Shown here one piece after another: positions 20,424 to 33,570 of a stretch of 64,000 nucleotides of DNA. Location of the stretch: assembly GCA_021792755.1 (NCBI GenBank), contig JAJYUA010000014.1, positions 30,205 to 94,204 on the forward strand. The letters are read 5' to 3'. The notes under the pieces are model-generated. The model saw nothing but the letters and a program-made list of their open reading frames with translations. It was not told the origin of the DNA and did no database searches. A program made the translations under genes and the position numbers. Position 1 is the stretch's first letter. Every line of letters starts with the position of its first letter. The DNA is from Pseudomonadota bacterium (lineage in GTDB: Bacteria; Pseudomonadota; Gammaproteobacteria; Steroidobacterales; Steroidobacteraceae).

Positions 20424-21659
20424 TTAGAAATTTCCCTGAAACCAGGTACGCATGCGCCCGAGAGCCGTCTTGGCGTTGCCTCCCAGGGTCCTCCCGCGGC
20501 GCGCGGGCAGAATGTTGTCGCGCGCGTAGAGCAGCAGCCCCACGCCCGTGGAGAAAACCGGATTGCGCAGCACGTCCGTGAGCCCCTGCACCTCCTGCGG
20601 CAGCCCCAGGCGCACCGGCACGTGAAACACCTCCTCGGCGAGCTCTATCGCCCCTTCCATGCGGGCGCTGCCGCCGGTGAGCACGACGCCGGCGACGATG
20701 AGCTCCTCGAAGCCGCTCCTGCGCAGCTCCTCGCGCACCAGGCCGAAAAGCTCCTCGTAGCGCGGCTCGACCACCTCGGCGAGCGTCTGGCGGGCGAGGC
20801 GGCGCGCCGGCCGGTCGCCCACGCTCGGCACCTCGATGCTCTCGTCGGGGTTGGCGAGCTGCGAGAGCGCGCAGGCATAGCGGATCTTGATGTCCTCGGC
20901 GTGCTGCGTCGGGGTGCGCATCGACACCGCGATATCGTTGGTCACCTGGTCGCCGGCGATCGGGATCACCGCCGTGTGGCGGATGGCCCCCTGGATGAAC
21001 ACCGCGATGTCGGTGGTGCCGCCGCCGATGTCGACCATGCAGACCCCGAGCTCCTTCTCGTCGTCGGTGAGCACGGCGAAGCTCGAGGCGAGCTGCTCGA
21101 GCACCACGTCCTCGACCTCCAGCCCGCAGCGCTTGATGCACTTCTCGATGTTCTGCGCGGCGCTGTCGGCGCCGGTGACGATGTGCACCTTGGCCTCCAG
21201 GCGCACGCCCGACATGCCGATCGGGTCGCGGATGCCCTCCTGGCCGTCGACGATGAACTCCTGCGGCAGCACGTGCAGGATCTTCTGGTCGGCGGGGATG
21301 GCGACCGCCTTGGCCGCATCGATCACGTGCCCGACGTCGCCGTGGGTCACCTCGCGGTCGCGGATCGCCACCACGCCGTGGGAGTTGAGGCTTCTCACGT
21401 GGCTGCCGGCGATGCCGGCAAACACCGAGTGGATCTCGCAGCCGGCCATGAGCTCGGCCTCCTCCACGGCCCGCTGGATCGACTGCACGGTCGACTCGAT
21501 GTTCACGACCACGCCCTTCTTCAGCCCCCGCGAGGGCTGGGAGCCGACGCCGAGCACTTCGATCGCCCCGTCGGCGCCGACCTCCCCGACCAGTGCGACC
21601 ACCTTGGAGGTGCCGATGTCGAGGCCGACGATGAGGTCTCTGTCGGATCGCTTACGCAT
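20424..21659 (-). CDS. ftsA: Cell division protein FtsA
   Basis: FtsA is the actin-like membrane tether of the Z ring. The 411-residue protein begins [20 protein letters not shown], with the actin-type phosphate 1 motif, contains the phosphate 2 motif [13 protein letters not shown] and ends in the amphipathic membrane-targeting helix [12 protein letters not shown] 21659 has an excellent ribosome-binding site (GGAGGG, five bases before it) and lies eight bases inside the end of ftsQ. Upstream codons in the same frame belong to no FtsA sequence. Confidence 0.96.
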   Translation of the reverse strand: MRKRSDRDLIVGLDIGTSKVVALVGEVGADGAIEVLGVGSQPSRGLKKGVVVNIESTVQSIQRAVEEAELMAGCEIHSVFAGIAGSHVRSLNSHGVVAIRDREVTHGDVGHVIDAAKAVAIPADQKILHVLPQEFIVDGQEGIRDPIGMSGVRLEAKVHIVTGADSAAQNIEKCIKRCGLEVEDVVLEQLASSFAVLTDDEKELGVCMVDIGGGTTDIAVFIQGAIRHTAVIPIAGDQVTNDIAVSMRTPTQHAEDIKIRYACALSQLANPDESIEVPSVGDRPARRLARQTLAEVVEPRYEELFGLVREELRRSGFEELIVAGVVLTGGSARMEGAIELAEEVFHVPVRLGLPQEVQGLTDVLRNPVFSTGVGLLLYARDNILPARRGRTLGGNAKTALGRMRTWFQGNF

Positions 21660-22518
21660 CGCAGCCCTCCTGCCCGCCCCGGGGCCCGGGCGCGGGTTGG
21701 GCGAGCCTCTCGAGGAGCCCGGATGGGACGGCCGGCCTTGCGTGCCAGCGTTCGCTTGCTGTTGCATTTTTCGGGTCACCTTCGCGCCAACCGATGGCAA
21801 AGCCGTTCGTGTAACGCATGTCCACGTATGAGATCGCGGCGGCGCGGCGCTCGACGATGCCGAGCGCCGCGCTCATGAACCTGTCGAACCGATCCTCGAC
21901 CCGGGAGCGTCCCAGCCTCACCGTGATGCGGTCGCTCAACGCGAACCGCCACGCCCCGCTCGCATCGAGGCTCAGGGCCGTGATGGCAAGTCCGCTCGGG
22001 GCGAGGCGCTTCTGCATCGCCAGGAAGCGGCGCATCAGCCGCGCCTGCGCGCCCTTGGGGCCGGAAAGGCGCGCCAGCCCCGGCGCAGGCGCGTGCACGG
22101 GCGACAGGAACAGCACGCCGCGCGCGTTGAGCAGGCCGTCCCCGTCCCACACGGCGGCGGCGTGCTGCTCGCGCACCCAGACATCGAGGCCGTGCGGCCA
22201 GGCGCGCTGCACGCCGGCGCAAGCCACCCAGGGGAGCGCCTCGATGGCGCGCCGCACGTCTGTCAGACTCACCGTGATCAGCCCCGCCCCGTGCACCGCT
22301 CGGGCGACCGTCCGCTCGATCTGCGGGGGCGTGACGTGCTGGAATCGGCCGGTCACCGTCACGGTGAGGATGGGCCGGTTGAGCGCCCACAGTCCCGCGA
22401 GCAGCGCGGCCGGCACCGCGGCGAGAGCGATCGCCCGGCGGGCGATGCGCCGCGGCGGCTGCCCGGCTCGCGGGCTCGCACGGTGCCTGCCGCTGCGCTT
22501 TGGCTTGCGCGGCCACAT
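21652..22518 (-). CDS. ftsQ: Cell division protein FtsQ
   Basis: The 288-residue bitopic protein links the early and late divisome. It has a basic cytoplasmic tail (to about 33), one membrane helix (AIALAAVPAALLAGLWALN), then a POTRA domain beginning ILTVTVTGRFQHVTPPQ and a beta domain with YVDMRYTNGFAIGW near the end. ATG 22518 is two bases after the ddl stop. The tail of about 35 residues after the beta domain is rich in Pro and Ala and probably disordered. A longer upstream reading in this frame is shadow of ddl. Confidence 0.93.
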   Translation of the reverse strand: MWPRKPKRSGRHRASPRAGQPPRRIARRAIALAAVPAALLAGLWALNRPILTVTVTGRFQHVTPPQIERTVARAVHGAGLITVSLTDVRRAIEALPWVACAGVQRAWPHGLDVWVREQHAAAVWDGDGLLNARGVLFLSPVHAPAPGLARLSGPKGAQARLMRRFLAMQKRLAPSGLAITALSLDASGAWRFALSDRITVRLGRSRVEDRFDRFMSAALGIVERRAAAISYVDMRYTNGFAIGWREGDPKNATASERWHARPAVPSGLLERLAQPAPGPRGGQEGCDA

Positions 22519-22520
22519 GG

Positions 22521-23510
22521 CTACCGGCTCCCCCCCCGCCCCGCCACCGCGGGACGGCGCACGAAACTGGTCTCGAGCACCCGCCAGACGAGCGCCTCGA
22601 AGTCGATGCCGGCGGCGCGGGCCGCCATCGGCAGCAGCGAGCGGCCGGTCATGCCGGGCACGGTGTTGAGTTCGATCAGCAGCGGCCGGCCCGCGCGATC
22701 CATCATGAAATCGGCCCGCCCCCACCCCTCGGCTCCGGCGGCCTCGAAGGCGGCGAGCGCGAGGCTTCCGAGGTGTCGTTCCGCCGCCGCCGACAGTCCC
22801 GAGGGACAGAGGCAGCGGGTGTCCTCGCGCAGGTACTTCGCCTCGTAGTCGCAGAAGGCTCGCGGGGTCTCGATGCGGACCGAGGGCAGCGCCTCGCCCT
22901 CGAGCAGCGCCACCGCGTACTCCCCGCCGCCAACCCACGACTCGGCGAACACGCTCGCATCCAAGGCCCGCGCGGCGGCATGGGCGCCCGGCAGATCCTC
23001 GGCGCGCTCGACCTTGGTCATGCCGATACTCGAGCCTTGCGAGGCCGGCTTGACGATCAGCGGCAGTCCCAGCCGCTCGATCGCCAGCTCGAAATCCCGC
23101 GGACCGGTGAGCGGCACCGCCTCGGGCGTCATCACTCCGATGGCCTTCGCCAGACGCTTGGTGCGCAGCTTGTCCAGGCCGATGGCCGACCCCATGACAC
23201 CGCTTCCGGTGTAGGGAACGCCCAGGTATTCGAGCGCCCCTTGCACGGTGCCGTCCTCGCCCCCGGGGCCGTGCAGCGCGATCCAGGCGCGCGTGATGCG
23301 CCGCTCCTGCAGCTCCTGCAGCGCACGCTCGCTCGGATCGAATTCCTCCGCATCGACGCCGCGGCGCCTGAGCGCCTCGAGCACCGCATGGCCGGTAAGC
23401 AGCGAGATCGCCCGCTCGCTCGAGTCCCCGCCGAGCAGCACCGCGACGCGCCCGAACTCATCGGGGCGGCTCGCGCGCGCGAGCCAGGCCGGATCGTGCC
23501 GCAGGCGCAT
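22521..23510 (-). CDS. ddl: D-alanine--D-alanine ligase
   Basis: This ATP-grasp enzyme makes the D-Ala-D-Ala dipeptide used by MurF. In the 329-residue protein VAVLLGGDSSERAISL marks the N-terminal domain, the ATP-grasp core contains LIVKPASQGSSIGM, and the metal/active-site end is LLIELNTVPGMT with the conserved Glu and Asn. The ATG at 23510 shares its A with the last base of the murB stop. This start leaves a 20-residue leader before the conserved domain, slightly longer than in E. coli DdlB. Confidence 0.95.
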   Translation of the reverse strand: MRLRHDPAWLARASRPDEFGRVAVLLGGDSSERAISLLTGHAVLEALRRRGVDAEEFDPSERALQELQERRITRAWIALHGPGGEDGTVQGALEYLGVPYTGSGVMGSAIGLDKLRTKRLAKAIGVMTPEAVPLTGPRDFELAIERLGLPLIVKPASQGSSIGMTKVERAEDLPGAHAAARALDASVFAESWVGGGEYAVALLEGEALPSVRIETPRAFCDYEAKYLREDTRCLCPSGLSAAAERHLGSLALAAFEAAGAEGWGRADFMMDRAGRPLLIELNTVPGMTGRSLLPMAARAAGIDFEALVWRVLETSFVRRPAVAGRGGSR

Positions 23511-24406
23511 CAGGCCGCCTCCCCCACGATGCGCACCTCCGGATGCAGGCTCACCCCGTGCGTGCGCTCGACCGTCTCGCGCACCCGCTCGATCAGCGTC
23601 TCGATATCGGCGGCCGTGGCGTTTCCGTGATTGATGATGAAGTTGGCGTGCTTGGTGGAGACCGAGGCGCCACCGACCGCAAAGCCCTTGAGGCCCGCGG
23701 TCTCGATGAGGCGCGCGGCATGGTCTCCCGGGGGGTTGGTGAACACCGAGCCGCAGCTCCACTGCCCGATCGGCTGCGTCGCGCGCCGCCGCTGCAGCAG
23801 CTCGCGCACCTCGCCCTCGTGCGCCGCGGACCGTTTCTCGAAGCGCAGCGTCGCGCTCACGAACCCTTCCTCGGGCGAGGGCGGCTCGACGTGCCGATAG
23901 CCCACGCGGTACTCGCCCACGGCGCGGCGGTGCTCGCGCCCGCGCCGGTCCAGGGTCTCGACCTCGAGCACGTTGCGCCAGGTCTCCCCGCCGAAGGCTC
24001 CGGCGTTCATCGCCAGGGCCCCGCCGAGCGTGCCCGGGATGCCGGCGAAGAACTCCGCCGGTCCCAGGCCCCACTTGATGCAGTGCCGGGCGAGGCGCGC
24101 GCACGCGGCACCCGCCTCGGCATACACGGTGCACTCGCTCAGCCGATCCACCCGGTCGAGCGTGCCGTGGGTGCCGATCACGACGCCGCGGATGCCCCCG
24201 TCGCGCACCAGGAGATTGCTGCCGAGGCCGACCCAGCTCACCGGCACCGTCTCCGGGAGGCTGCGCAGGAACGAGGCGAGATCGGCACGGCTCTCGGGCA
24301 CGAAGTAGACCTCGGCCGGCCCTCCCACGTGCCAGGAGGTGTGGCGGCTCATCGGCTCGTTGGGCCGGATGCGCGCCTGGAAGGATTCGGCGACCGGCAC
24401 CGTCAT
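23510..24406 (-). CDS. murB: UDP-N-acetylenolpyruvoylglucosamine reductase MurB
   Basis: The FAD enzyme reduces enolpyruvyl-UDP-GlcNAc to UDP-MurNAc using NADPH. The 298-residue protein has [11 protein letters not shown], the FAD-binding [15 protein letters not shown] and [17 protein letters not shown] with the catalytic Ser. The size and the GSVFxNP motif fit the short MurB type rather than the longer E. coli type. It overlaps murC by four bases (ATGA), a coupling seen repeatedly in this cluster. Confidence 0.95.
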   Translation of the reverse strand: MTVPVAESFQARIRPNEPMSRHTSWHVGGPAEVYFVPESRADLASFLRSLPETVPVSWVGLGSNLLVRDGGIRGVVIGTHGTLDRVDRLSECTVYAEAGAACARLARHCIKWGLGPAEFFAGIPGTLGGALAMNAGAFGGETWRNVLEVETLDRRGREHRRAVGEYRVGYRHVEPPSPEEGFVSATLRFEKRSAAHEGEVRELLQRRRATQPIGQWSCGSVFTNPPGDHAARLIETAGLKGFAVGGASVSTKHANFIINHGNATAADIETLIERVRETVERTHGVSLHPEVRIVGEAA

Positions 24407-25860
24407 GGCCTTGTGCGCCCAGGGCTCAGCTGCGCGAGCCGCTCGGGCAGACCGTGCGCCACCACGCTGATGTTGCCGGCGCCCATGGTCACGATCAGGT
24501 CGCCGTCGCGGATCACGTCCTTGAGGGACTCGGCGAGCTCCTCGACACGCTCGACGAACAACGGCTCGACCTGCCCGCGGCTGCGCACGGCGCGGCAGAT
24601 CGCCCGCCCGTCGGCACCGGGTATCGGCGCCTCGCCGGCCGCGTAGACCTCCGTGACCAGCAACACATCGACCGCGGAGAGCGCCTTGCCGAAATCGTCG
24701 ATCAGGTCGTGGGTGCGGCTGTAGCGGTGCGGCTGGAAGGCGAGCACGATCCGCCGTCCCGGATAGCCCTGGCGCAACGCCTCGAGCGTCGCGGCCACCT
24801 CGGTCGGATGATGGCCGTAGTCATCGATGATGGTCGCCGCGCCGGCGGCGGTCTCGATGTCCGCCACGCGCTGCAGCCGCCGGTCAACGCCCTGGAAGCC
24901 CGCGAGCGCCCGGCAGATCGCCGCGTCGTCGATGCCGAGCTCGGTGGCCACGGCGATCGCCGCCAGGGCATTCGATACATTGTGCGCGCCGGGCAGATTG
25001 ACGGCGACCTCGAGCGGGGCGCGCTGGGCGCGCACCACCGAGAAACTGCTCTGCAGGCCGAGGCGCCGCAGGTCGCGAGCGCGCACGTCGGCGTCCTCGC
25101 TCAGGCCGTAGGTCAGGACCGATCTGCCGACGCGCGGCAGGATGGCTCGCACGTTCTCACACTCGATGCACAGCACCGCCAGGCCGTAGAACGGCAGGTT
25201 GTGCAGGAAATCGAGGAAGCTCTGCTTGAGCCGCTCGAAGTCCCCGCCGTGGGTCGCGAGGTGATCGTTGTCGATGTTGGTGACCACCGAGATGAGCGGC
25301 TGCAGGTGCAGGAACGAGGCGTCGCTCTCGTCCGCCTCGGCCACCAGGTACGGGCCCGCGCCGAGCCGCGCGTGGCTGCCGGCGCTTTTCAGCCGCCCGC
25401 CGATGACGAAGGTCGGATCCTCCCCGCCCTCGGCGAGGATGCTGGCGATCAGGCTGGTCGTGGTGGTCTTGCCGTGGCTGCCGGCCACCGCGATGGCGTG
25501 CCGGAAGCGCATCAGCTCCCCGAGCATCTCCGCGCGCGAGACCACCGGCACCCGCCGCTCGAGCGCCGCATCGACCTCCGGATTGCCCTTCGCGACGGCG
25601 CCCGAGACCACCAGCACGTCCGCCCCCTCGATGTGCCGCGCGTCGTGCCCGATACACACGACGGCCCCGAGCCGCGAGAGCCGCTCGGTGACCGGGCCCG
25701 CCTTCAGATCCGAGCCCTGCACGTGGTAGCCGAGATTGAGCAGCACCTCGGCGATGCCGCTCATGCCGCTGCCGCCGATGCCGACGAAGTGGATGGTGTT
25801 GATGCGGCGCATGCGATCGGGCCCGGTGGGGCCGCGCCGCTCGAGTCGTGCGCCGCTCAT
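24403..25860 (-). CDS. murC: UDP-N-acetylmuramate--L-alanine ligase MurC
   Basis: MurC adds the first amino acid of the stem peptide. The 485-residue protein has the N-terminal dinucleotide-like fold [18 protein letters not shown], the ATP loop [15 protein letters not shown], the [20 protein letters not shown] region and [16 protein letters not shown] 25860 is preceded by GAGGAGGGCGGC and overlaps the murG stop by four bases. This adds 16 residues before the more usual MRRINTIHF start at 25812; the strong ribosome-binding site supports the longer form. Confidence 0.95.
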   Translation of the reverse strand: MSGARLERRGPTGPDRMRRINTIHFVGIGGSGMSGIAEVLLNLGYHVQGSDLKAGPVTERLSRLGAVVCIGHDARHIEGADVLVVSGAVAKGNPEVDAALERRVPVVSRAEMLGELMRFRHAIAVAGSHGKTTTTSLIASILAEGGEDPTFVIGGRLKSAGSHARLGAGPYLVAEADESDASFLHLQPLISVVTNIDNDHLATHGGDFERLKQSFLDFLHNLPFYGLAVLCIECENVRAILPRVGRSVLTYGLSEDADVRARDLRRLGLQSSFSVVRAQRAPLEVAVNLPGAHNVSNALAAIAVATELGIDDAAICRALAGFQGVDRRLQRVADIETAAGAATIIDDYGHHPTEVAATLEALRQGYPGRRIVLAFQPHRYSRTHDLIDDFGKALSAVDVLLVTEVYAAGEAPIPGADGRAICRAVRSRGQVEPLFVERVEELAESLKDVIRDGDLIVTMGAGNISVVAHGLPERLAQLSPGRTRP

Positions 25861-26936
25861 GCCGCCCTCCTCGCGTGGGCGAGACAGGCGCTCGCGAGCC
25901 GCTCGGTGGCATCGGGCCTCGCGAGCGCGCGGGCGCGCTCGGCCATGTCGAGGAGCGTGGCCCGATCGGCGCACAGCCGCTCGAGCTCCGCGGCGAGCCG
26001 CCCGGCGCTGAGCTCCCGGTCCGGTATCAGCACCGCCGCTCCCGCGCCCACCAGGTGACGGGCGTTGTGGGTCTGGTGATCGTCCACCGCGGCGGGGAAC
26101 GGCACGAGTACCGCGCCGAGCCCGGCCGCGGCCAGCTCCGAGACCGTGAGCGCGCCGGCGCGGCAGATCACCAGATCGGCCCAGGCGTACGCCTCGGCCA
26201 TGTCATCGATGAACGCGGTCACCTGCGCCGCCACGCCCGCGCCGGCGTAGCTTTCGCGGCAGCCCCCGACCCACCGCTCCCCGGCCTGATGGCGCACGTC
26301 CCAGCGTATGCCGGCGATGCGCGAGAGCGCCTCGGGCACCACGGTGTTCAGCCTGACGGCGCCCTGGCTGCCGCCGATGATCAGCAGGCGCACCGCCCCG
26401 CCCCGTCCCGCGAGGCGCTCGGCCGGCTTCGGCAGCGCGGCGATTTCGCGCCGCACGGGGTTGCCGATGACGACCGTCCTCACACCGGCGCTGAAGCTGC
26501 CGGGGAAGGCCTCGAGCACCTCACGGGCCAGGTGGGCGAGGCAGCGGTTGGTGAAGCCGGCGATGGCGTTCTGCTCGTGGATCACGAGCGGCCGGCCGGT
26601 GAGCCAGGCGGCCACCCCGCCGGGGCCGGTGACGAAACCGCCGAGTCCCACGACCAGCGCCGGCCGGCGCCGCCCCATGACGCGCAACGCCTGCCACAGG
26701 GCCACGGTGAGCCGCCACGGCGCGGCGAGCCGCGTCGACAACGCCTTGCCCCGCAGCCCGCCGACCGACAGCCATTCCACGGGGATGGCCTCGGCGGGAA
26801 CGAGGCGCGCCTCGATGCCGCGGCGCGTGCCGAGCCAGACCACCTCCACCGACTGCTCGCGCAGGCGCCGGGCGAGCGCGAGCGCCGGGAAGACGTGCCC
26901 CCCGGTGCCTCCGGCCATGATCAGGATGGTGGGCAT
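25857..26936 (-). CDS. murG: Undecaprenyl-PP-MurNAc-pentapeptide GlcNAc transferase MurG
   Basis: MurG is the peripheral membrane GT28 enzyme that converts lipid I to lipid II. The 359-residue protein carries the three Gly-rich signatures [12 protein letters not shown] (9-20), [13 protein letters not shown] and [10 protein letters not shown], plus the UDP-GlcNAc-binding [16 protein letters not shown]. The start at 26936 is two bases after the ftsW stop. The frame is open far upstream but that part is antisense-like shadow of ftsW. Confidence 0.96.
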   Translation of the reverse strand: MPTILIMAGGTGGHVFPALALARRLREQSVEVVWLGTRRGIEARLVPAEAIPVEWLSVGGLRGKALSTRLAAPWRLTVALWQALRVMGRRRPALVVGLGGFVTGPGGVAAWLTGRPLVIHEQNAIAGFTNRCLAHLAREVLEAFPGSFSAGVRTVVIGNPVRREIAALPKPAERLAGRGGAVRLLIIGGSQGAVRLNTVVPEALSRIAGIRWDVRHQAGERWVGGCRESYAGAGVAAQVTAFIDDMAEAYAWADLVICRAGALTVSELAAAGLGAVLVPFPAAVDDHQTHNARHLVGAGAAVLIPDRELSAGRLAAELERLCADRATLLDMAERARALARPDATERLASACLAHARRAA

Positions 26937-26938
26937 CC

Positions 26939-28132
26939 TCACTCTCCCCCGCTTCGCGGCACAGCCGCACCGCGGGTCTCGATCATGACCTCGTGATAGA
27001 CCCTGAGCACCAGCCCCACCCAGACGAGCGTCATGATCAGGCTCGAGCGGCCGTAGCTCATGAGCGGCAGCGGCAGACCCTTGGTCGGCAGCACCCCCAT
27101 GTTGACGCCGATGTTGATGAACGCCTGCATCCCGACATACAGCCCGAAGCCGGCGGCCATCAGCTGGTGGAACATCAGCCCCGCCCGGTCGGCGAGCCGC
27201 GAGATGTAAAAGACGCGCCAGATGAGCGCCACGAACAGGCCGATGGTGGCGAGCACGCCGGCAAGCCCCAGCTCCTCGGCGAGCACCGCGAACAGGAAAT
27301 CGGTGTAGGCCTCGGGCAGGTAGAACAGCTTCTGCACGCTGTTGCCGAACCCGACACCGAACCAGCTGCCCCGGCCGATCGCGATCAGCGACTGGGTGAG
27401 CTGGAAGCCGCTGCCGTAGGCCGTGGCCCACGGATCGACGAAGCTGGTGATCCTTCTCATCCGGTACGCGGAGGTGACCGCGAGCAGCGTGAACGCCCCG
27501 GCCGCCAGCACCGTGAGGCCGAGCACGTAGCGCAGCCGCGCCCCGGCGAGGAACAGCATGCCGAAGCCGACGGCGAACAGCACCGCGGCGGCGCCGAAGT
27601 TCGGCTCGGCGAGCATCAGCGCGGCGAGCAGCGCCAGCACCGCGAGCGGCTTGAGCAGATCCGTCAGGCTGTGGCGCAGCTCATCGCGGCGGCGCGCGGC
27701 GTAGCCGGCGATGTAGATGAGCGCCAGCACGTGCGCGAGCTCCGAGACCTGGAAGCTCAAGCCGGCAAGGTGCAGCCAGCGCCGTCCGCCGTTCACCCGC
27801 TCGCCGAGGCCGGGCACCAGCACCGCCAGCAGCATCCCGGCGGCGGCGAGCAGCAGCCACGGCGCGAGGCGCTGCAGCCGCTCGCAGGGCACGAAGAACA
27901 CCAGCACGGCACCGGCCGCGCCGAGCGCGACCGCGATCAGCTGGTGCTCGAGGAAGTAGAAGGGGTTGCCGGTGTCGTGGCCCGCGATCGCGGCCGATGC
28001 CGAGGTCATCGTCACCAGGCCGAACAGCAGGATCGCCAGCGTCAAGGCGAGGGTCACCGAGTCGATGTGGCGGGCGCGCGAGCGCACGCTCGAGCGGGCG
28101 AAGGACATCGGAGTGCGCGCGCTCTCGCTCAC
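26939..28132 (-). CDS. ftsW: SEDS peptidoglycan glycosyltransferase FtsW
   Basis: FtsW polymerises septal glycan strands together with FtsI. The 397-residue protein has about ten membrane helices. SEDS hallmarks visible are NGGRRWLHLAGLSFQVSELA with its invariant Glu, EPNFGAA, the extracellular loop containing GFQLTQSLIAIGRGSWFG, and LPLMSYGRSSL near the end. The GTG at 28132 overlaps the murD stop (GTGA) and has GGGAG eight bases before it; ATG 28108 would shorten the protein by eight residues. Confidence 0.95.
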   Translation of the reverse strand: MSESARTPMSFARSSVRSRARHIDSVTLALTLAILLFGLVTMTSASAAIAGHDTGNPFYFLEHQLIAVALGAAGAVLVFFVPCERLQRLAPWLLLAAAGMLLAVLVPGLGERVNGGRRWLHLAGLSFQVSELAHVLALIYIAGYAARRRDELRHSLTDLLKPLAVLALLAALMLAEPNFGAAAVLFAVGFGMLFLAGARLRYVLGLTVLAAGAFTLLAVTSAYRMRRITSFVDPWATAYGSGFQLTQSLIAIGRGSWFGVGFGNSVQKLFYLPEAYTDFLFAVLAEELGLAGVLATIGLFVALIWRVFYISRLADRAGLMFHQLMAAGFGLYVGMQAFINIGVNMGVLPTKGLPLPLMSYGRSSLIMTLVWVGLVLRVYHEVMIETRGAAVPRSGGE

Positions 28133-29484
28133 GGGCGCAGCTCCCGCACGGCCCGGGCGAATTCCTCGCCGCGGTGCGCGTAGTCGCGGAACATGTCGAG
28201 GCTCGCGCAGGCCGGGGAGAGCAGCACGGTATCGCCCGGGCGCGCCGCCCGCGCCGCCGCCCGCACCGCCTCCTGCATCGTGCCGCGCTGCTCGGTGGGG
28301 CAAACCTCCCTCAGGGCCGCGGCGAGACGCGCGGCGTCCCGTCCGATCAACACCGCGTGGCGCACCTTGCCGCGGAAGGCCTGCGCAAGGGCGGTGAAAT
28401 CCTGGTTCTTGCCCTCCCCGCCGGCGATGAGCACCAGCGGCCCCGCCATGCCGCCCACCGCCGCCAGCGTCGCCCCGACGTTGGTCCCCTTGGAGTCATC
28501 GACATAGCCCACGCCCGCGGCCTCGCCGACCCACTGGGTGCGGTGCGCGAGCCCCGCGAACTCCTGCAGCTCCGCGAGCATCGCCGGCAGCGGCACCTCG
28601 AGCGCCTCGCCGAGGGCCAGGGCGGCGAGGGCGTTGGCCGCGTTGTGCAGCCCCTGCACCTTCAGTGCCGACAGCGGCAGCAGGGGCTGCGCGCGGCGCG
28701 CGAGCCACGGCCCTGCCCGATCGAGCAGGGCGTAGTCGGCTGCGGGCGCCCCGCAGAGCGAGAAGCCGAGCACGCGCTGTCCGGCAAGCGGCATGCGGGC
28801 AACGAGCGGGTCATCGAGATTCACCACCGCGGTCTCGCAGCGCTCGAAGATGCGCGCCTTGGCGAGCGCATAGGCCTCGAGGGAGGAGTAGCGGTCGAGA
28901 TGGTCCGGGGTGACGTTGAGCACGGCAGCCGCCTTCAGGTCGAGCGACTGGGTGGTCTCGAGCTGGAAGCTGGAGAGCTCGAGCACGTACAGGCCGGGGG
29001 GCTTTGCGGCCCGCCCGGCGCCGCAGAGCAGATCGAGCGCGGGCTCGCCGATGTTGCCGCCGACGCGCACGTCGATTCCCGCGCGCGCCGCCATGCGCCC
29101 CAGCAGGGTGGTGACGGTGCTCTTGCCGTTGGTGCCGGTGATGCCCGCCACGGGCGCATCGACCGCGCGCGCGAACAGCTCGATGTCGCCGAGAACCTCG
29201 ATGCCGCGGCGGCGCGCTTCCGCGAAGAACGGCTGATCGAGCGCGAGTCCCGGGGAGGCGAGCACGCACACCGCCTCATCGAGCAGGGCCGGATCGAGCC
29301 GGCCGGTGCGCACCGGGATGTTCGGATCGAGCTCGCGCAGCTGCGCGAGCTGCGGCGGCTCGGCGCGCGTGTCGGTGACGCTCAGCCGCCAGCCGCGCTC
29401 GCGCAGATAGCGCACGCACGAGAATCCCGTGCGCCCGAGACCGGCGATCACGCAGGCGGAAGGTTTGCGGGCACCGGTGGTCAT
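28129..29484 (-). CDS. murD: UDP-MurNAc-L-alanine--D-glutamate ligase MurD
   Basis: MurD adds D-Glu to the stem peptide. The 451-residue protein shows the Rossmann start [17 protein letters not shown], the ATP loop [26 protein letters not shown] with substrate and metal residues, [10 protein letters not shown] and [14 protein letters not shown] 29484 overlaps the mraY stop by four bases. A much longer reading of this frame into mraY is non-coding shadow. Confidence 0.96.
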   Translation of the reverse strand: MTTGARKPSACVIAGLGRTGFSCVRYLRERGWRLSVTDTRAEPPQLAQLRELDPNIPVRTGRLDPALLDEAVCVLASPGLALDQPFFAEARRRGIEVLGDIELFARAVDAPVAGITGTNGKSTVTTLLGRMAARAGIDVRVGGNIGEPALDLLCGAGRAAKPPGLYVLELSSFQLETTQSLDLKAAAVLNVTPDHLDRYSSLEAYALAKARIFERCETAVVNLDDPLVARMPLAGQRVLGFSLCGAPAADYALLDRAGPWLARRAQPLLPLSALKVQGLHNAANALAALALGEALEVPLPAMLAELQEFAGLAHRTQWVGEAAGVGYVDDSKGTNVGATLAAVGGMAGPLVLIAGGEGKNQDFTALAQAFRGKVRHAVLIGRDAARLAAALREVCPTEQRGTMQEAVRAAARAARPGDTVLLSPACASLDMFRDYAHRGEEFARAVRELRP

Positions 29485-30566
29485 CGCAGCTTCAGCGTCG
29501 CCAGTCCCGCCAGCACCAGAATGAGCGAGATGATCCAGAAGCGCACGATCACCTTCGGCTCCGCCCAGCCCTTGAGCTCGAAGTGATGATGGATCGGCGC
29601 CATGCGGAAGATGCGCCGGCCCGTGAGCTTGAAGGAGGCCACCTGCAGGATGACCGAGGCGGTCTCGAGCACGAACACCCCGCCCATGAGCAGCGCCACC
29701 AGCTCCTGGCGCACCATGACGGCGACGGCCCCGAGCGCCGCGCCGATCGCGAGCGCGCCCACATCCCCCATGAACACCTGGGCCGGATAGGTGTTGAACC
29801 ACAGGAATCCGAGCCCCGCTCCGCTCAGCGCGGAGCAGAAGATGAGCAGCTCTCCGGCCCCCGGCAGCCACGGGATCTCGAGGTAGTGGGCGAACACGGC
29901 GTTGCCGCTCGCGTAGGCGAAGATCCCGAGCGCCGCCGACACCAGCGCCACCGGCATGATGGCGAGGCCGTCGAGGCCATCGGTGAGATTTACCGCGTTG
30001 CTCATGCCGACGATCATCAGATAGGCGATCGCGATGAACGCTGCGGCCGGCAGCGGCTGCGCGAACTTCTTGAAGAAAGGCAGGTACAGCGTCGTTTCCG
30101 CCGGCACGGCCGCCGTGTAGAAGAGCGCCGCGGCGACCGCGAGCCCCGCGACCGACTGGCACAGGTACTTCCAGCGCGGCGCGAGCCCTCGGGGGTTGCG
30201 CACCACGAGCTTCAGGTAATCGTCGAGAAAGCCGATCACGCCGAAGGCGAAGGTGACCGCGAGCACCAGCCACACCTGGCGATTGGTGAGATGCGCCCAC
30301 AGCAGGGTGCTCACGATCGTGGTCACCAGGATCAGCGTGCCGCCCATGGTGGGGGTACCGGCCTTGGGCAGGTGGGTCTGCGGGCCATCGGAGCGCACCA
30401 CCTGGCCGATCTGGTAGCGCGACAGGCGCGCGATCATGGGAGGACCGACCAACAGCGAGACGACGAGCGAGGAGCCCGTGGCGAGGATGGCCCGGAACGT
30501 GAGGTAGGAGAACACGTGGAAACCGGACTGCCAGGCGGTCAGGCGCAGGGCGAGCCAGTAAAGCAT
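29481..30566 (-). CDS. mraY: Phospho-MurNAc-pentapeptide transferase MraY
   Basis: MraY transfers phospho-MurNAc-pentapeptide to undecaprenyl phosphate, making lipid I. The 361-residue protein has ten predicted helices and the catalytic signatures [13 protein letters not shown] (metal-binding aspartates), [13 protein letters not shown] and the cytoplasmic histidine loop [13 protein letters not shown]. Its ATG immediately follows the murF stop without a spacer. Confidence 0.97.
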   Translation of the reverse strand: MLYWLALRLTAWQSGFHVFSYLTFRAILATGSSLVVSLLVGPPMIARLSRYQIGQVVRSDGPQTHLPKAGTPTMGGTLILVTTIVSTLLWAHLTNRQVWLVLAVTFAFGVIGFLDDYLKLVVRNPRGLAPRWKYLCQSVAGLAVAAALFYTAAVPAETTLYLPFFKKFAQPLPAAAFIAIAYLMIVGMSNAVNLTDGLDGLAIMPVALVSAALGIFAYASGNAVFAHYLEIPWLPGAGELLIFCSALSGAGLGFLWFNTYPAQVFMGDVGALAIGAALGAVAVMVRQELVALLMGGVFVLETASVILQVASFKLTGRRIFRMAPIHHHFELKGWAEPKVIVRFWIISLILVLAGLATLKLR

Positions 30567-32043
<1,477 letters not shown>

Positions 32044-32051
<8 letters not shown>

Positions 32052-33570
32052 GAGCGAGCCCCTCGAGCCCGAGCACTTCGCGCACCACGGCCTGATCGCG
32101 GAAGGGCCGGCGCTCGCGTCCGTAGATCTGATACGCCTCGTGTCCCTTGCCGGCCACCACCACGACATCCCCGGGATCGCAGTGAGCGAGCGCCAGGCGG
32201 ATCGCCGAGCGCCGGTCGTGCTCGATCCGGATCCGCGCAGACACTTCGATACCGCCGAGAATATCGGCCGTGATCCGCCCGGGCGGCTCGGTGCGCGGGT
32301 TGTCGTCGGTCACGATGACCTCATCGGCGAGCTCGGCGGCGATGCGTCCCATCATCGGCCGCTTACCGGCGTCCCGGTCCCCGCCGCATCCAAAGACCAC
32401 GTGCAGCCTGCCGCTGCAGTGCAGCCGCGCGTTGCGCAACGCCTTCTCGAGCGCATCGGGCGTGTGTGCATAATCGACGATCGCAAGCGGCCGCCCCCCT
32501 TCGCCGCCGAAGGCCTCCATCCGCCCGGGCGCGCCGCGGCAGCCGCTCAAGGCTGCGAGCGCCTCGGGGAGCGGCACGTGCGCACCGAGCAGGATCGCGA
32601 GCACCGTCAGGGCGTTGTCGGCGTTGAACGCTCCGATCAGCGGCACGGCGAGCGCTCCCTCGCCCCAGCTGGAATCGATCCGCATGCGCAGCCCCGGACT
32701 CGCCGGCCGCACCTGCGAGGCGCGCACCCGGCGCGCACCCGGCGGCGGCGCACCGGCGCCGGAGCGCATCGTCACGATCAGTGATTGCGCGGCGGCACGC
32801 GCCGCAAGCTGCGCCCCGAAGGCATCGTCGATGTTGATGACCCGGCTCTCGAGCTCGAGCTCGAACAGCCGCGCCTTGGTCCGGCCGTAGGCGTCCATCG
32901 TGCCGTGGTAATCCAGGTGATCGCGGCTGAGGTTGGTGAAGGCCGCGGTGTGGAAGCGGACGCCGGCGATGCGTTCCTGATCGAGCGCATGCGAGGAAAC
33001 TTCCATTCCCACCCAGCGGGCCCCGAGGCCTCTCAGCCGGGCGAGCCGCCGGTGCACGGTGACGGCATCGGAGGTCGTGTGCTGCGTGTCCTCGAGGGCC
33101 CCGGGCAAGCCGAAGCCGAGCGTGCCCATGTACGCGGCCGGCCGGCCGCAGCGCGTGAGCGCCTGGGCGAGCAGCCACGCGCAGGTGGTCTTGCCGTTGG
33201 TACCGGTAATCCCGGCCACGGCGAGCGAGCGCGAGGGACGCTCGAAGAACCGGTCCGCAATCACCCCCGCCTGGCGGGCGAGCTGCGGCACGGCCGCGAC
33301 GAACACTCCCTGTCCGAAGTGCGGGGCCGGGCTCGGGCCCTCCGCGGGCGGCTCGAAGAGCACCGCGCGGGCGCCGCGCGCGACGGCCTCGCCGGCGAAC
33401 TGCAAGCCATGGCGGGTATGGCCGCGGCAGGCGAGAAACAGCGCCCCCGGGGTGGCCTCGCGGCTGTCGAGGGTGACGTCGCTCACCGCGATGCCGGGCG
33501 GCGCCTCGAGCAGCCCGCGCAGCAGCTCGGCGAGTGGCCGGGTTGCCGGAATGGGCGCGCCGTTCGTCAT
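32044..33570 (-). CDS. murE: UDP-MurNAc-tripeptide synthetase MurE (meso-DAP type)
   Basis: MurE adds the third stem residue. In the 508-residue protein the substrate region DVTLDSREATPGALFLAC and the ATP loop [18 protein letters not shown] are followed by HTTSDAVTVHRRLARL, VDYAHTPDALEKAL and the motif DDNPRTE. DNPR selects meso-diaminopimelate, so the organism should have ordinary Gram-negative peptidoglycan. It overlaps ftsI by four bases and murF by eight. Confidence 0.96.
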